The notes under the pieces are model-generated. The model searched no databases, was not told where the DNA came from, and saw only the letters and a program-made list of their open reading frames with translations. A stretch of DNA of 64,000 bases, taken from the NCBI RefSeq assembly GCF_013410375.1, contig NZ_JACCFL010000001.1:3410001-3474000 (forward strand), given 5' to 3'. The position numbers and the translations under genes were made by a program. Position 1 is the first letter of the stretch; each line of letters opens with the position of its first letter. Source of the stretch: Leifsonia shinshuensis. GTDB lineage: Bacteria > Actinomycetota > Actinomycetes > Actinomycetales > Microbacteriaceae. Shown in pieces: positions 11,965 through 20,472 of the stretch.

Positions 11965-11976
11965 CCGGTCACCCTA
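11965..11976 (-). promoter_or_regulatory. Putative leaderless promoter of manB sharing the DUF3499 stop codon
   Basis: On the minus strand TAGGGT (11976-11971) is followed by GACCGG and the manB ATG at 11964. The TAG of the -10-like box is the DUF3499 stop codon. Spacing of 6 nt fits leaderless transcription. No convincing -35. Confidence 0.45.
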
Positions 11977-12186
11977 CTTGATCTCGCCGAACACCTCGTG
12001 CCGCACGATCTGCCAGCCCTGCGGCGCCGACAGGCGCTCCGCGTGGATGGCGCACAGGTCGTAGGAGTGCGGCTCGTGGTGGAGGCTGAGCGGGCCGAGG
12101 ACGGCCATCGAGTCCGCGTACACGTAGGTCAGCGTCGACACGGCGTCGCGCGGACACGCGACACGGGAACACGGGCGGCTCAACAT
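11974..12186 (-). CDS. DUF3499 small zinc-ribbon-like protein
   Basis: 70-aa protein starting MLSRPCSRVACPRDAV. Cys6, Cys11 and Cys45 with His48 (CAIH) form a CX4C...CX2H pattern suggesting a metal-binding ribbon. It is annotated DUF3499 by position and pattern: between manB and the divergent metallopeptidase-family gene, as in mycobacteria (Rv3258c region). It is shorter than many relatives, which carry a longer C-terminus. Conserved across actinobacteria; function unknown. Confidence 0.85.
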   Translation of the reverse strand: MLSRPCSRVACPRDAVSTLTYVYADSMAVLGPLSLHHEPHSYDLCAIHAERLSAPQGWQIVRHEVFGEIK

Positions 12187-12216
12187 CGCGCTCAGACTAC
12201 CCGAGCGCCGCCGACG

Positions 12217-12228
12217 TAGGATTGCGAC
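12217..12228 (+). promoter_or_regulatory. Putative leaderless promoter (-10 TAGGAT)
   Basis: TAGGAT at 12217-12222 and six bases (TGCGAC) precede ATG 12229 of the metallopeptidase-family gene. No Shine-Dalgarno is present. The region between this start and the divergent DUF3499 start is only 42 bp. Confidence 0.5.
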
Positions 12229-12672
12229 ATGCCCCGCAACCGCCGCACCAGCAGCAACCCCCCGGCGACCAGCCGGTGGCGCAGCCGTCACGGACGCGGC
12301 GCGCGCGGGCCGGTGACGGGCCCGCACCTGCCGATGCTGCAGAACCGCATCGACTTCTTCGACATGACCGTCGCCTCCACCGCCGACTACCTCAAGGGCG
12401 TCTGGCCGGACGAGCTGGCGAACGTGCACTTCGAGGTCGCGGCCACCCCGGTCGGCAACACCGGGAGCGACGGCGTCGACCGCTGGTACGTCGACCACGC
12501 CCGCCGCAGGATCGTGCTCTACCGGGTGCCCATCCAGCGCCTGACGAAGCTGCACCGCGACGACGACCTGCACCGCCGGATGTACATCGAGGGCTGCGTG
12601 TTCCGGGCCGTCGCCGAGCTCCTCGGCAAGGACCCCTGGGACCTCGCGCCCGACCGCTTCCGGCACTTCTGA
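12229..12672 (+). CDS. Metallopeptidase-family protein (zincin fold) lacking HExxH
   Basis: 147-aa protein. A basic N-terminus is followed by the family pattern RIDFFDMTVASTADYLKG, LANVHFEVAATP, RRIVLYRVPIQRL and a C-terminal helix. Active family members carry HExxHxxG in that helix; here it reads MYIEGCVFRAVAELLGKDPW and no HE dipeptide occurs anywhere, so the zinc site is missing. It is probably a non-catalytic member. The gene is divergent from DUF3499, the conserved actinobacterial arrangement (Rv3258c/Rv3259 in M. tuberculosis). Role unknown. Confidence 0.85.
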   Translation: MPRNRRTSSNPPATSRWRSRHGRGARGPVTGPHLPMLQNRIDFFDMTVASTADYLKGVWPDELANVHFEVAATPVGNTGSDGVDRWYVDHARRRIVLYRVPIQRLTKLHRDDDLHRRMYIEGCVFRAVAELLGKDPWDLAPDRFRHF

Positions 12673-12699
12673 CCGGAGCCGCCGCAGCGCGGCACGGGC

Positions 12700-14130
12700 T
12701 CAGTGCGGGTAGACCTCGATGGGCGCCGCGAGCGGTCCGGCCGGCGAGACGGCGTACGAGCTGGCCTGCCCGTCGCCGGCGAAGCTGACGCTGACCACGA
12801 GCCCCTCCGCGCCCGTCACGGTGTAGCGGCCGGCAGTCACCCCTGCGTTCGCACCGCCCTCCGCGGGCACCGTCAGGGCGATCGGCGACCCGGACTCGGG
12901 CTGGAGCTTGACCTTCACGTCCTTGTCCTCGGCGTTCGCGAAGTGGACGAGCGTCTTCGGCCCGACCGGGATCGCGACCAGCTGGTCGCCCGTGAGCGGC
13001 GGCGACGAGACGAACCAGGCGAAGTCGCGGGTCTTGCTCCCGATCACCGAGGTGCGCACCGCGGCCACGACCGGGACGCTGGAGCGGACGGTGACGGTGA
13101 AGTTGCCGTCCTTGAGGTGGTCGAGCGGGATCTCCGCGACGTTGCCGGCCTTCACCGTCTGCGCGTACGAGTCGCCCGCGGCGGTGCCGCTCTCGCCGAC
13201 GGCGCCGATCGTGACCTGCGCGTCCTGCGTGCCGGGCACGAAGAGCCGCACGGTCGGGAACTCCACGCTGACGCTCTCGGAGGACTGCGCGGCCGTGATG
13301 GCGGCGAGCGACGCGATCGTGACGCCGGAGATGGTCTGCACCCGGGAGGGCGCACCGGTGGGGCCTGCGAGCTCCGCGCCGCGCGGCTCGATGCCCTGCT
13401 CGAAGCTCTGCTGCATCGTGGCGACGACCTCGCCGCCGCTGGTGGACACGTGGACGACCGGAGCGGTCGCGGAGGGGGCGAGGCCGGCGAGCGGCACCAC
13501 CTTCTGCGCGCCGGCCGGGACGACGATGCCGGTGGCGCCCGGCGCGCTGACCCGCCCGGTCTCGGTGAAGATGTCGAGGTTGACGGTCGCGTCCACGGAC
13601 GTCGGGTTGGAGAGCAGCACGAGGCTGGTCTGGCCGAGCGTCGTCGCTCCGGCCACCAGCCAGCTGTCGGCCGACGCCTCGGCGCAGGAGGCCGCGGCCA
13701 GGCCGGAGAGGTCGGGGCTGACGACGTTCTGGATCTGGGCGCCGCCGAACAGCGGCGGCTTGGTCGCGCCGCGCGGGGTCGCCGCGGTCAGGGCCAGCGG
13801 GGCCTGGTCGGGCGCGGCGGCGGAGGCGTCCGGCGTGAGGTTCCGGGTCTGGACGTCGGGGCCGTCCGTGCCGTAGACGGACGACGCGTTGCCGATCGCG
13901 CTCGGGCGGGAGGCCTGCCCGGCGTCGGCCGCGAGGGCGAGCACCGGACCGGGGCAGACGCGCTGCTGGTCGGCCGGCACCGGGTGCACGGTCTGCGACG
14001 GCGCGCCGATCGCGAAGTCGGGCAGCGGCAGCAGGGTCGCCCCCGCGATCACGGCGACGGCGATCCCGACGCCGACGAGGGCTCCGATCGCACGGGCGCC
14101 GCCCTGGGCGAGGGCACGGCGGTCAGCCAC
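12700..14130 (-). CDS. DUF5719 family secreted/membrane-anchored protein
   Basis: 476-aa protein with a short basic N-terminus and one transmembrane or signal-anchor helix (about residues 14-36, ALVGVGIAVAVIAGATLLPL), then a long extracytoplasmic beta-rich region containing repeated Ig-like segments (LVLLSNPTSVDATVNLDIF; VPAGAQKVVPLAGLAP). GTG start with AGGAG 6 nt upstream; it overlaps the end of the large glycosyltransferase gene by 8 nt, so the two are coupled. DUF5719 genes commonly follow this glycosyltransferase in actinobacteria; the protein may act at the cell surface with its glycan product. Function unproven. Confidence 0.85.
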   Translation of the reverse strand: MADRRALAQGGARAIGALVGVGIAVAVIAGATLLPLPDFAIGAPSQTVHPVPADQQRVCPGPVLALAADAGQASRPSAIGNASSVYGTDGPDVQTRNLTPDASAAAPDQAPLALTAATPRGATKPPLFGGAQIQNVVSPDLSGLAAASCAEASADSWLVAGATTLGQTSLVLLSNPTSVDATVNLDIFTETGRVSAPGATGIVVPAGAQKVVPLAGLAPSATAPVVHVSTSGGEVVATMQQSFEQGIEPRGAELAGPTGAPSRVQTISGVTIASLAAITAAQSSESVSVEFPTVRLFVPGTQDAQVTIGAVGESGTAAGDSYAQTVKAGNVAEIPLDHLKDGNFTVTVRSSVPVVAAVRTSVIGSKTRDFAWFVSSPPLTGDQLVAIPVGPKTLVHFANAEDKDVKVKLQPESGSPIALTVPAEGGANAGVTAGRYTVTGAEGLVVSVSFAGDGQASSYAVSPAGPLAAPIEVYPH

Positions 14131-17100
14131 GATCGCTCCTCTCGATGGACGGGCGGGGTCGGATGATGGTCTCGTCCAGACCGTCCTCCAGGGTGGTCGG
14201 CGCGTCGAAGGAGACGACGGCCTGGAGGGCGAAGTCGCGCGCGGCCGAGTCGGGCTCCGGGGCCACCGGCTCGGAGGTGCGAGGCGTCCCGGCCTCGGGC
14301 TCGGGTGCGGGCTCGGGCGTCGGCGCGACGGCGGGCTCGGGCGCGGGCTCGGGCGTCGGCGCGACGGCGGGCTCGGGCTCTGCCGACACCGGCTCGGCGG
14401 CCACCGGCTCCGCGGCCACGGGCTCGGCCGCGACCGGCTCGGGCTCGACGAACGCGTCCGGCAGCAGCGCAGGCTGCTCAGGCGCCACGGCGGCCTCGGC
14501 GGCCGGCTCCGACCGTGCGGAGTCCGCCGACTCGTGACGGGCCTCGCGGGCCTCGTCCTCGTCCGCCGACTCGATCGCCGCCTCGTCGTCGGGCTCGGCG
14601 TCCCACTCGTCCAGCGTCTCCTCGGCGAGCGGGTGGTCGCCGTCCGTCGGCGTCTCCGGCTCGTCGTCCGGCTCGACCGCGGGCGGCTCTCCGCCGTGCT
14701 TGCGCGCGGGGCGGCGGGAGTTGAGCTCGGACACCCGGTCCGCGGAGCGCGTGGTCGGGATGGCGAGCAGCAGCGTCAGGCCGACGATCACGCCCTGGAC
14801 GAGGAGCACGATCAGCCGCCACATCCCGCCGGCGTCCGGCGGGATCTGCGCCGCGGGCGGCACCGCGGCGGTGCCGCGGTCGAAGGCCCAGAGCGAGCCG
14901 GTCGCGGTCTGGCCGACCGGGACGAGCAGGGAGTTCGCGTCCATCGCGACGCCCGCCCGGGTCCGCGTGGCGTCGGCGGCCGCGGTGTCCGGCTTCACCC
15001 CGACGTGCTCGTCGAGGGCGGTCGCCGACGGGGACAGCAGCACGAAGTCGATCCCGAGCCGCTTGAGCTCGCCGGACGCGTCGTAGCCGCTCCGCGACGA
15101 CAGGTTGCCGGCGAGCGTCGCGAGCTCGCGCTGACCGGAAGTCAGCGAGCGCGCGGTCGAGCTGAGCGTGCTCTGGCCATCGAGGGTCACGCCCGCGCCA
15201 CGGACGACCTCGGCCTGGATGCCGCCGTCCGGCTGCGGGGTGATCCGGAGCGTCCCGGCCCGCGGCTGGGTGGCCGCCTTCGCGGTGACGACCGCCGGTA
15301 TCGTGCGGCCGTCGCTCGCCGTCACCAGCGCCTGGCCGTCGTGGGTGGCGAGCGCCGACGGCACCGCCGCGATCGCGATGGTCGCCATCGCGACCCACGC
15401 CGGGGCCAGCGCGCCGCGGCGGAGCGCCGAGAGCGCCAGGACGGCCGCTCCGACCAGCCCGAGCCAGTAGAGGCTCACCGCGCTGCCCGGCCAGATCGGG
15501 ACGACGGCAGAGCCGGACACCGCCAGCTCAAGGTGGAGCGCCAGCACCGCGGTCAGGAACCCGGCGAGGGCGACCAGCAGCGCGACGATCGCGCGGACCG
15601 TGCCGCGCAGGAACAGGGCGAGGATGGCCAGGACGCCGAGCGGCGCCAGCAGGATCGGGACGATCACGTTGCCGGGCAGTGCGCTCAGGCCGAAGGACTG
15701 CGCGAGGGTGTGCCAGCCGCCGAGGGCGCCGTCCGGGAAGCCGAGGGCGAGCTGCCAGGCCGGCGTCTGCCTGGCGTCGAGCGGGACGCCCGGGTCCGCG
15801 AAGATCGAGAGCCAGGCACCGCGGGAGACCTGCTGCCAGACCAGCGGCGCGAACAGCACCACGGCGGGCAGGGGGATGAAGACGATGCGCGCCGCGCGCC
15901 GGCCGGCGAACACGATGGCGGCGATCCAGGCCACCACGAGAGCCGGGATGAGCACGGGCGCGCAGGCGACGGTCGCCGCGGCGATCAGGGCGGTCGTCGC
16001 GCTGGCGGTCCAGGACCGGCGGGCCGCCAGCCCCGCGAAGAACAGCCACGGGAGCAGCACGTGCGCGAGCACCGCGCCCGGCCGGCCGCCCTGCAGCGCG
16101 ACGAACAGGGTCGGCGCGAGAGCGTAGACGACGGCGGCGAAGGCCCGCAGGGTGGGCCGCACGGTCAGTCGCGCGGCGGCGAGCCAGGCTCCCAGCGCCG
16201 CCAGCGGGAGCGCGAGCAGCCAGAGCGCCACGAGCGAGACGCTGGGCTGCCAGAAGGTCAGGGTGCCGAGCACGGCGAGGACCGCGGAGAACGGGTCGGC
16301 GGCGCCGGTGAGGCCGAGGTTGATGTCGCGCCAGCCGTAGCCGAGGTTCGCCCAGAGCTCGCCGACCGAGCTGTTCAGCGGCAGCATCCCGCCGCCGGTG
16401 ATCGCGCCGGAGCCGGCCAGCGGGTAGAACAGCACAACGCCGACGGCCAGCATCGCGAGCACGGTCCAGCCGCCTCCGGTGCCCCAGAAGTCGAGGTCCT
16501 GGCGCTCGCCCTGCTGCCGCACCATCGCCGCTTCGCGTTTGAGCGCGCGGCCGCGGCGCACCTCGGCGAACGGCAGGCGCAGCGGGGCGATCGCCGCCCA
16601 GCCCACCGTGCGGGCGCGGGCGAGCCTGCGGCGCGCGTTGCTGACCGCGAGTCCGGAGAAGGCGACCCGGAACGCCGCGCCGAGCTCACCGCCGACGGAG
16701 CCGGGCTCCTTGCGCAGCACGCGCAGCAGCGAGCGCAGGATCGCGAGCGGCACCAGGGTCAGCCAGTGCGGGACGAGCGCCCAGCCCGGCGCGTAGACCA
16801 TCCGGCGGTGCAGCTGCGCGCGCCGGCGCTCCCCGGCGAGCTTGCGGCGCACCGACCACTTGCGCGACAGGTTCGGGCCGGCGACCCCGTCGCCGCCGAC
16901 CGCGACGCGGGCCTGAGCCACGAGCGTGACGCGGTAGCCCGCCAGGCGGGCCCTGGTGCAGAAGTCGAGGCCGTCGTCGATGGTCGGCAGGGCGGGGTCG
17001 AAGCCGTCGAGGGCCTCCCACACCGGCTGGCGGACGAGCATGCCGGCCGAGGAGACGGCGAGCACGTCGCTGAGGCCGTCGTGCTGCGCCTGGTCGAGCT

Positions 17101-17551
17101 CGTTCTCGACCAGCGGGAGGGACGCGCCGAACGGCGTCATCGACTCGCCGAACTCGCGGATGAACGCGGCGTCCTCCGCGTCGACCAGCTTGGGCCCGAC
17201 GACGGCCACCGACGGGGACACCTCGAGCGCGCCGAGCAGCCGCTCCAGCGCCTCGGGCTCCGGGGCGGTGTCGTGGGCGAGCAGCCAGAGCAGCTCGTCG
17301 GACGAGCTGGTGGGGGGAAGGACGCGGACGGCGGTCGCGATCGCGGCGCCGAAAGGCAGCTTCTCCGGGCTCCGGAGAAGCTGGGTGGGCTTCGCGTCGG
17401 CGAGCAGGCGGGCGGCATCGTCCGTGCTCGCGCAGTCGACGGCGATCACGGCGTCCGGCTGACGGGTCTGCGCCGCGAGGGCGTCGAGAGTGCGCTGCAG
17501 GCGGGTGCCGCCGCTCGGGGCGACGACGATGGCGGTGACTCTCGGATACAT
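14123..17551 (-). CDS. Large membrane glycosyltransferase family 2 protein
   Basis: 1142-aa protein. Residues 1 to about 270 are a GT-A fold domain (VTAIVVAPSGGTRLQRTLDALAAQT, VDCASTDD, TIDDGLDFCTRARLAGYRV). The middle (about 360-900) contains around 12-14 transmembrane helices with extracytoplasmic loops, and the last 200 residues are an acidic Pro/Glu/Ala tail with EPVAA and EPAVAPTPEPAP repeats. The architecture suggests transfer of an activated sugar on the inner face plus a membrane domain handling a lipid-linked glycan. It is coupled to DUF5719 by an 8-nt overlap and lies beside whiB. Acceptor unknown. Confidence 0.85.
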   Translation of the reverse strand: MYPRVTAIVVAPSGGTRLQRTLDALAAQTRQPDAVIAVDCASTDDAARLLADAKPTQLLRSPEKLPFGAAIATAVRVLPPTSSSDELLWLLAHDTAPEPEALERLLGALEVSPSVAVVGPKLVDAEDAAFIREFGESMTPFGASLPLVENELDQAQHDGLSDVLAVSSAGMLVRQPVWEALDGFDPALPTIDDGLDFCTRARLAGYRVTLVAQARVAVGGDGVAGPNLSRKWSVRRKLAGERRRAQLHRRMVYAPGWALVPHWLTLVPLAILRSLLRVLRKEPGSVGGELGAAFRVAFSGLAVSNARRRLARARTVGWAAIAPLRLPFAEVRRGRALKREAAMVRQQGERQDLDFWGTGGGWTVLAMLAVGVVLFYPLAGSGAITGGGMLPLNSSVGELWANLGYGWRDINLGLTGAADPFSAVLAVLGTLTFWQPSVSLVALWLLALPLAALGAWLAAARLTVRPTLRAFAAVVYALAPTLFVALQGGRPGAVLAHVLLPWLFFAGLAARRSWTASATTALIAAATVACAPVLIPALVVAWIAAIVFAGRRAARIVFIPLPAVVLFAPLVWQQVSRGAWLSIFADPGVPLDARQTPAWQLALGFPDGALGGWHTLAQSFGLSALPGNVIVPILLAPLGVLAILALFLRGTVRAIVALLVALAGFLTAVLALHLELAVSGSAVVPIWPGSAVSLYWLGLVGAAVLALSALRRGALAPAWVAMATIAIAAVPSALATHDGQALVTASDGRTIPAVVTAKAATQPRAGTLRITPQPDGGIQAEVVRGAGVTLDGQSTLSSTARSLTSGQRELATLAGNLSSRSGYDASGELKRLGIDFVLLSPSATALDEHVGVKPDTAAADATRTRAGVAMDANSLLVPVGQTATGSLWAFDRGTAAVPPAAQIPPDAGGMWRLIVLLVQGVIVGLTLLLAIPTTRSADRVSELNSRRPARKHGGEPPAVEPDDEPETPTDGDHPLAEETLDEWDAEPDDEAAIESADEDEAREARHESADSARSEPAAEAAVAPEQPALLPDAFVEPEPVAAEPVAAEPVAAEPVSAEPEPAVAPTPEPAPEPAVAPTPEPAPEPEAGTPRTSEPVAPEPDSAARDFALQAVVSFDAPTTLEDGLDETIIRPRPSIERSDRG
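14301..14372. repeat. 36-bp tandem duplication in the glycosyltransferase tail
   Basis: Units 14301-14336 and 14337-14372 differ at one base (GTGCGG versus GCGCGG). They encode two copies of the 12-residue EPAVAPTPEPAP block. A further set of 15-bp units at about 14391-14440 encodes EPVAA four times with one variant. Length is a multiple of three, so the frame is kept. Confidence 0.85.
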
Positions 17552-17565
17552 CGGGAGTCAGCCTA
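17552..17565 (-). promoter_or_regulatory. Putative leaderless promoter (-10 TAGGCT) of the large glycosyltransferase
   Basis: Minus-strand TAGGCT (17565-17560), then 8 nt, then ATG 17551. No Shine-Dalgarno. Lies in the 70-bp gap after the whiB stop. Confidence 0.4.
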
Positions 17566-17621
17566 AGTTGGGGCTGCGCCGATCCCGGTAGTGCGTCGGG
17601 CGCGGCGCGTATTCGACCCGG

Positions 17622-17942
17622 TCAGCCCGCGCGCTTGCGGAGCTTGCGGCGCTCGCGCTCGGAGAGCCCGCCCCAGATCCCGAACCGCTCGTCGTTGGCG
17701 AGCGCGTACTCGAGGCACTGGGACCGGACCTCGCACGAGGTGCAGATCCGCTTCGCGTCACGCGTGGAGCCGCCCTTCTCGGGGAAGAACGCCTCCGGAT
17801 CCGTCTGCGCGCACAGGGCGTCGGACTGCCAGGCGAGCGGGTTGTCGTCGTCGACACCCGCCCGGACTCCCGGAACCCCGAGTCGCACCGGATCGATGAA
17901 CCAGTCGTCGGGTACCCCAGAACGATATTCAGGAATTGCCAT
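17622..17942 (-). CDS. whiB2: WhiB family iron-sulfur transcriptional regulator (WhiB2/WhmD-type)
   Basis: 106-aa WhiB-like protein. Four cysteines (44, 67, 70, 76; CX22CX2CX5C) would bind a [4Fe-4S] cluster, followed by the GIWGG turn (88-92) and a basic C-terminus SERERRKLRKRAG for DNA contact. The start at 17942 has GGGGAG 7 nt upstream; the longer frame from 17975 has no such site. Assignment to the WhiB2/WhmD/WhiB group rests on position near manB, DUF3499 and the metallopeptidase-family gene, as in mycobacteria. That group controls septation and division genes, in Streptomyces together with WhiA. The 185 bp upstream is AT-richer and probably holds its promoter. Confidence 0.9.
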   Translation of the reverse strand: MAIPEYRSGVPDDWFIDPVRLGVPGVRAGVDDDNPLAWQSDALCAQTDPEAFFPEKGGSTRDAKRICTSCEVRSQCLEYALANDERFGIWGGLSERERRKLRKRAG

Positions 17943-18127
17943 ATCGGTCTCCCCACCCTTAACTGCCGAGGACACATTTGTCGTGTCGCAATAATTACAC
18001 CGTTGTCATTCGCTTCCGTCAAGTCGCGAATCGTAAAGCCTGGATGCCTGGTCGAGAGTTCACGACGCGCCGAGGCTCGACAACAATCGCGACACGCCCG
18101 ACCTGTCTACCCCCATCGACCGGGAGA

Positions 18128-19090
18128 TCAGGACGCCGCCTGGCGTGCTTCCCAGGCGCTGCCTACCATTTCGGCGAGAGTGTGGCGCATCTTCCAGTCG
18201 AGATCGCGCGCGGCGAGCTCTCCTGAGGCAACGATCCTCGCCGGGTCGCCCGGCCGTCGAGGCCCCACTTCTGGGGTGAAGGCGATCCCCGTCACGCGGG
18301 CCACCGTGGACATGATCTCGCCCACGCTGACGCCGTCGCCGCTGCCCAGGTTGTAGACGGCCTCGATCGGCTCGCCCGCGTCGAGCCGCTTGGCGGCGGC
18401 GACGTGCGAGACGGCGAGGTCGGCGACGTGGATGTAGTCGCGCACGCAGGTCCCGTCCGGCGTCGGGTAGTCGTCGCCGTTGACCCGCGGGGTCCGGCCG
18501 GCGACGAGCGCGTCGAAGACCAGCGGGAACAGGTTGTGCGGGCTGGTGTCGCGCAGCGCGGGGTCGCCGGAGCCGACGACGTTGAAGTAGCGCAGCGAGG
18601 TGTGCCGCAGCGACGCGGCGACGCCCTGGTCGCGCAGCAGCCACTCCCCGATCAGCTTGGACTCCCCGTACGGCGACTCCGGGCTCTTCGGCGTGGCCTC
18701 GGTGACGATGTCGACGTCGGGCGTCCCGTACACCGCGGCCGAGGAGGAGAAGACGATCGCGTCGACCCCCGCCTCCTGCATCGCGGCGAGCAGCACCGCG
18801 GTCGCCGTGACGTTCTGCTCGTAGGTGTGCAGCGGGCGCTGGACCGACACCCCGGCGTACTTGAAGCCGGCGACGTGAACGACCCCGGTGACGGTGTTCT
18901 CCCGGAAGATCCGCTCCAGCAGCGCACCGTCGAGGATGGTGCCGCGGTAGAAGGGCACGCTCGCCGGCACGAACTCCTCGTGCCCGCTGGAGAGGTCGTC
19001 GACCACGACGACCTCGATGCCCTCGGCGAGGAACGCCCGCACCACGTGGGAGCCGATGTAGCCGGCCCCTCCAGTCACCAACCACGCCAC
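18128..19090 (-). CDS. galE: UDP-glucose 4-epimerase
   Basis: 320-aa extended SDR enzyme interconverting UDP-glucose and UDP-galactose (possibly the N-acetyl forms). NAD-binding TGGAGYIGS (6-14), SSSAAVYG with the catalytic Ser/Thr region, and Y141-x3-K145 (PYGESK) are intact, as are RYFNVVGS and RDYIHVADLA. GTG start with AGGAGG 7 nt upstream. It supplies galactose-type precursors, consistent with the glycan genes downstream. Not in an obvious operon. Confidence 0.95.
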   Translation of the reverse strand: MAWLVTGGAGYIGSHVVRAFLAEGIEVVVVDDLSSGHEEFVPASVPFYRGTILDGALLERIFRENTVTGVVHVAGFKYAGVSVQRPLHTYEQNVTATAVLLAAMQEAGVDAIVFSSSAAVYGTPDVDIVTEATPKSPESPYGESKLIGEWLLRDQGVAASLRHTSLRYFNVVGSGDPALRDTSPHNLFPLVFDALVAGRTPRVNGDDYPTPDGTCVRDYIHVADLAVSHVAAAKRLDAGEPIEAVYNLGSGDGVSVGEIMSTVARVTGIAFTPEVGPRRPGDPARIVASGELAARDLDWKMRHTLAEMVGSAWEARQAAS

Positions 19091-19184
19091 GGGCGTCCTC
19101 CTGCTTCGATACGGAACGAGGGATTCACAGCAACCCTAGCGTTCGAAGCCCTCCGGGCCGCCGCCGTGCGCCCGGCGCCGCCGG

Positions 19185-20363
19185 TCAGACGAAGGCGGCC
19201 TCCCCGGTGATCGCCCGGCCCACGATCAACGTGTTCATCTCGCGCGTGCCCTCGTAGGAGTACACCGCCTCGGCGTCGGCGAAGAACCGCGCGACGTCGT
19301 ACTCGATGACGATGCCGTTGCCGCCCATCAGCTCGCGGCAGCGGGCGACGGTCTCGCGCATCCGCGCCGTCGCGAACGCCTTGGCGAGCGCGGAGTGCTC
19401 GTCGCGCTGCTCGCCGGCGTCCAGCATCTGGGAGACCCGGGTGCAGAGGGCGATGGAGGCGGTGATGTCGCCGATGGACTTCACCAGCAGGTCCTGGATC
19501 AGCTGGTGCTTGGCGATCGGCTTGCCGAACTGGACGCGCTCCTTCGCGTAGCGCAGCGCCGCCTCGTAGGCGCCGACGGCGACGCCGACGGCGGCCCAGG
19601 CGACCTCGGCGCGGGTCTCGCGGAGGACGGCGGCGGTGTCGCGGAAGCTGTTCGCGTTCTGGAGGCGCAGCGACTCCGGCACGCGCACGTTCTCGAGCGT
19701 GATGTCGGCGTTCTGGACGATCCGCAGCGACTGCTTGCCCTCGATCTTGGTGGCGGTGTAGCCGGGCGTGCCGGTGGGGACGATGAAGCCCTTCACCTGG
19801 CCGTCCTCCGCGCTCTTGGCCCAGATCACCGTGATGTCGCTGAAGGTGGCGTTGCCGATCCAGCGCTTGGAGCCGTTGAGGATCCAGTCGTCGCCGTCGC
19901 GCGTCGCGATCGTGCGCAGCCCCTGGGCCGAGTCGGAGCCGGAGTCGGGCTCGGTGAGCCCGAACGCGCCGATCACCTCCCCGCTGGCGAGCTTCGGCAG
20001 CCACTCCGCCCGCTGCTCCTTCGAGCCGCAGATGCCGATCGCGCCGAGCGCCAGACCGTTCTGCACTCCCACATAGGTGCTGACCGACGCGTCGACGCGG
20101 GCGAGCTCCAGGGCGACCCAGCCGCGGAAGACCGCCGAGTTCTCGAACGGCGCCGTCTCCTCGAAGCCCAGGCCGATCGCGCGGGCGCCGTGCAGCACGT
20201 CGACGATCTGCCGCGGGAACTCCGCGCGCTCCCAGTACTCGTTGACGATCGGCTTCAGCTCGGTCTCGAGCGCCGCGCGCAGGTTCGCGATGAACTCGCG
20301 CTCGCGCTCGGTCAGCTGGTTCTCGAAGCCGTAGAAGTCGCTGGCGAGGGATTCGAAGGCCAT
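19185..20363 (-). CDS. Acyl-CoA dehydrogenase (glutaryl-CoA dehydrogenase-like)
   Basis: 392-aa flavoenzyme; start MAFESLASDFYG with GGAG before it (a longer frame to 20495 is not supported). FAD/substrate motifs GAFGLTEPDSGSDSAQGL and KRWIGNATFSDITVIWAKS are present, with QLIQDLLVKSIGDI in the C-terminal helical domain. The C-terminal YEGTREMNTLIVGRAITG carries the likely catalytic Glu at the position used in glutaryl-CoA and related dehydrogenases. It oxidises an acyl-CoA to the enoyl-CoA with electron transfer flavoprotein. Substrate chain not determinable; no beta-oxidation neighbours here. Confidence 0.93.
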   Translation of the reverse strand: MAFESLASDFYGFENQLTEREREFIANLRAALETELKPIVNEYWERAEFPRQIVDVLHGARAIGLGFEETAPFENSAVFRGWVALELARVDASVSTYVGVQNGLALGAIGICGSKEQRAEWLPKLASGEVIGAFGLTEPDSGSDSAQGLRTIATRDGDDWILNGSKRWIGNATFSDITVIWAKSAEDGQVKGFIVPTGTPGYTATKIEGKQSLRIVQNADITLENVRVPESLRLQNANSFRDTAAVLRETRAEVAWAAVGVAVGAYEAALRYAKERVQFGKPIAKHQLIQDLLVKSIGDITASIALCTRVSQMLDAGEQRDEHSALAKAFATARMRETVARCRELMGGNGIVIEYDVARFFADAEAVYSYEGTREMNTLIVGRAITGEAAFV

Positions 20364-20472
20364 ATGTGCTCCAGTGCATGCGGTCGGCAGAGACCGCCAG
20401 CCTAGGGACCGGCCGGGGGCGCGGCAAAGCGATTGGTACTTTGGTCTAACCGGATCGAAGGGAACACGACGG

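Noticed and set aside
14123..17566. Long plus-strand frame opposite the large glycosyltransferase
   Set aside because: Arg/Gly/Asp-rich composition with no motifs, an antisense shadow caused by high GC.
17622..17975. Longer WhiB start at 17975
   Set aside because: The GGGGAG ribosome site is correctly placed only for ATG 17942.
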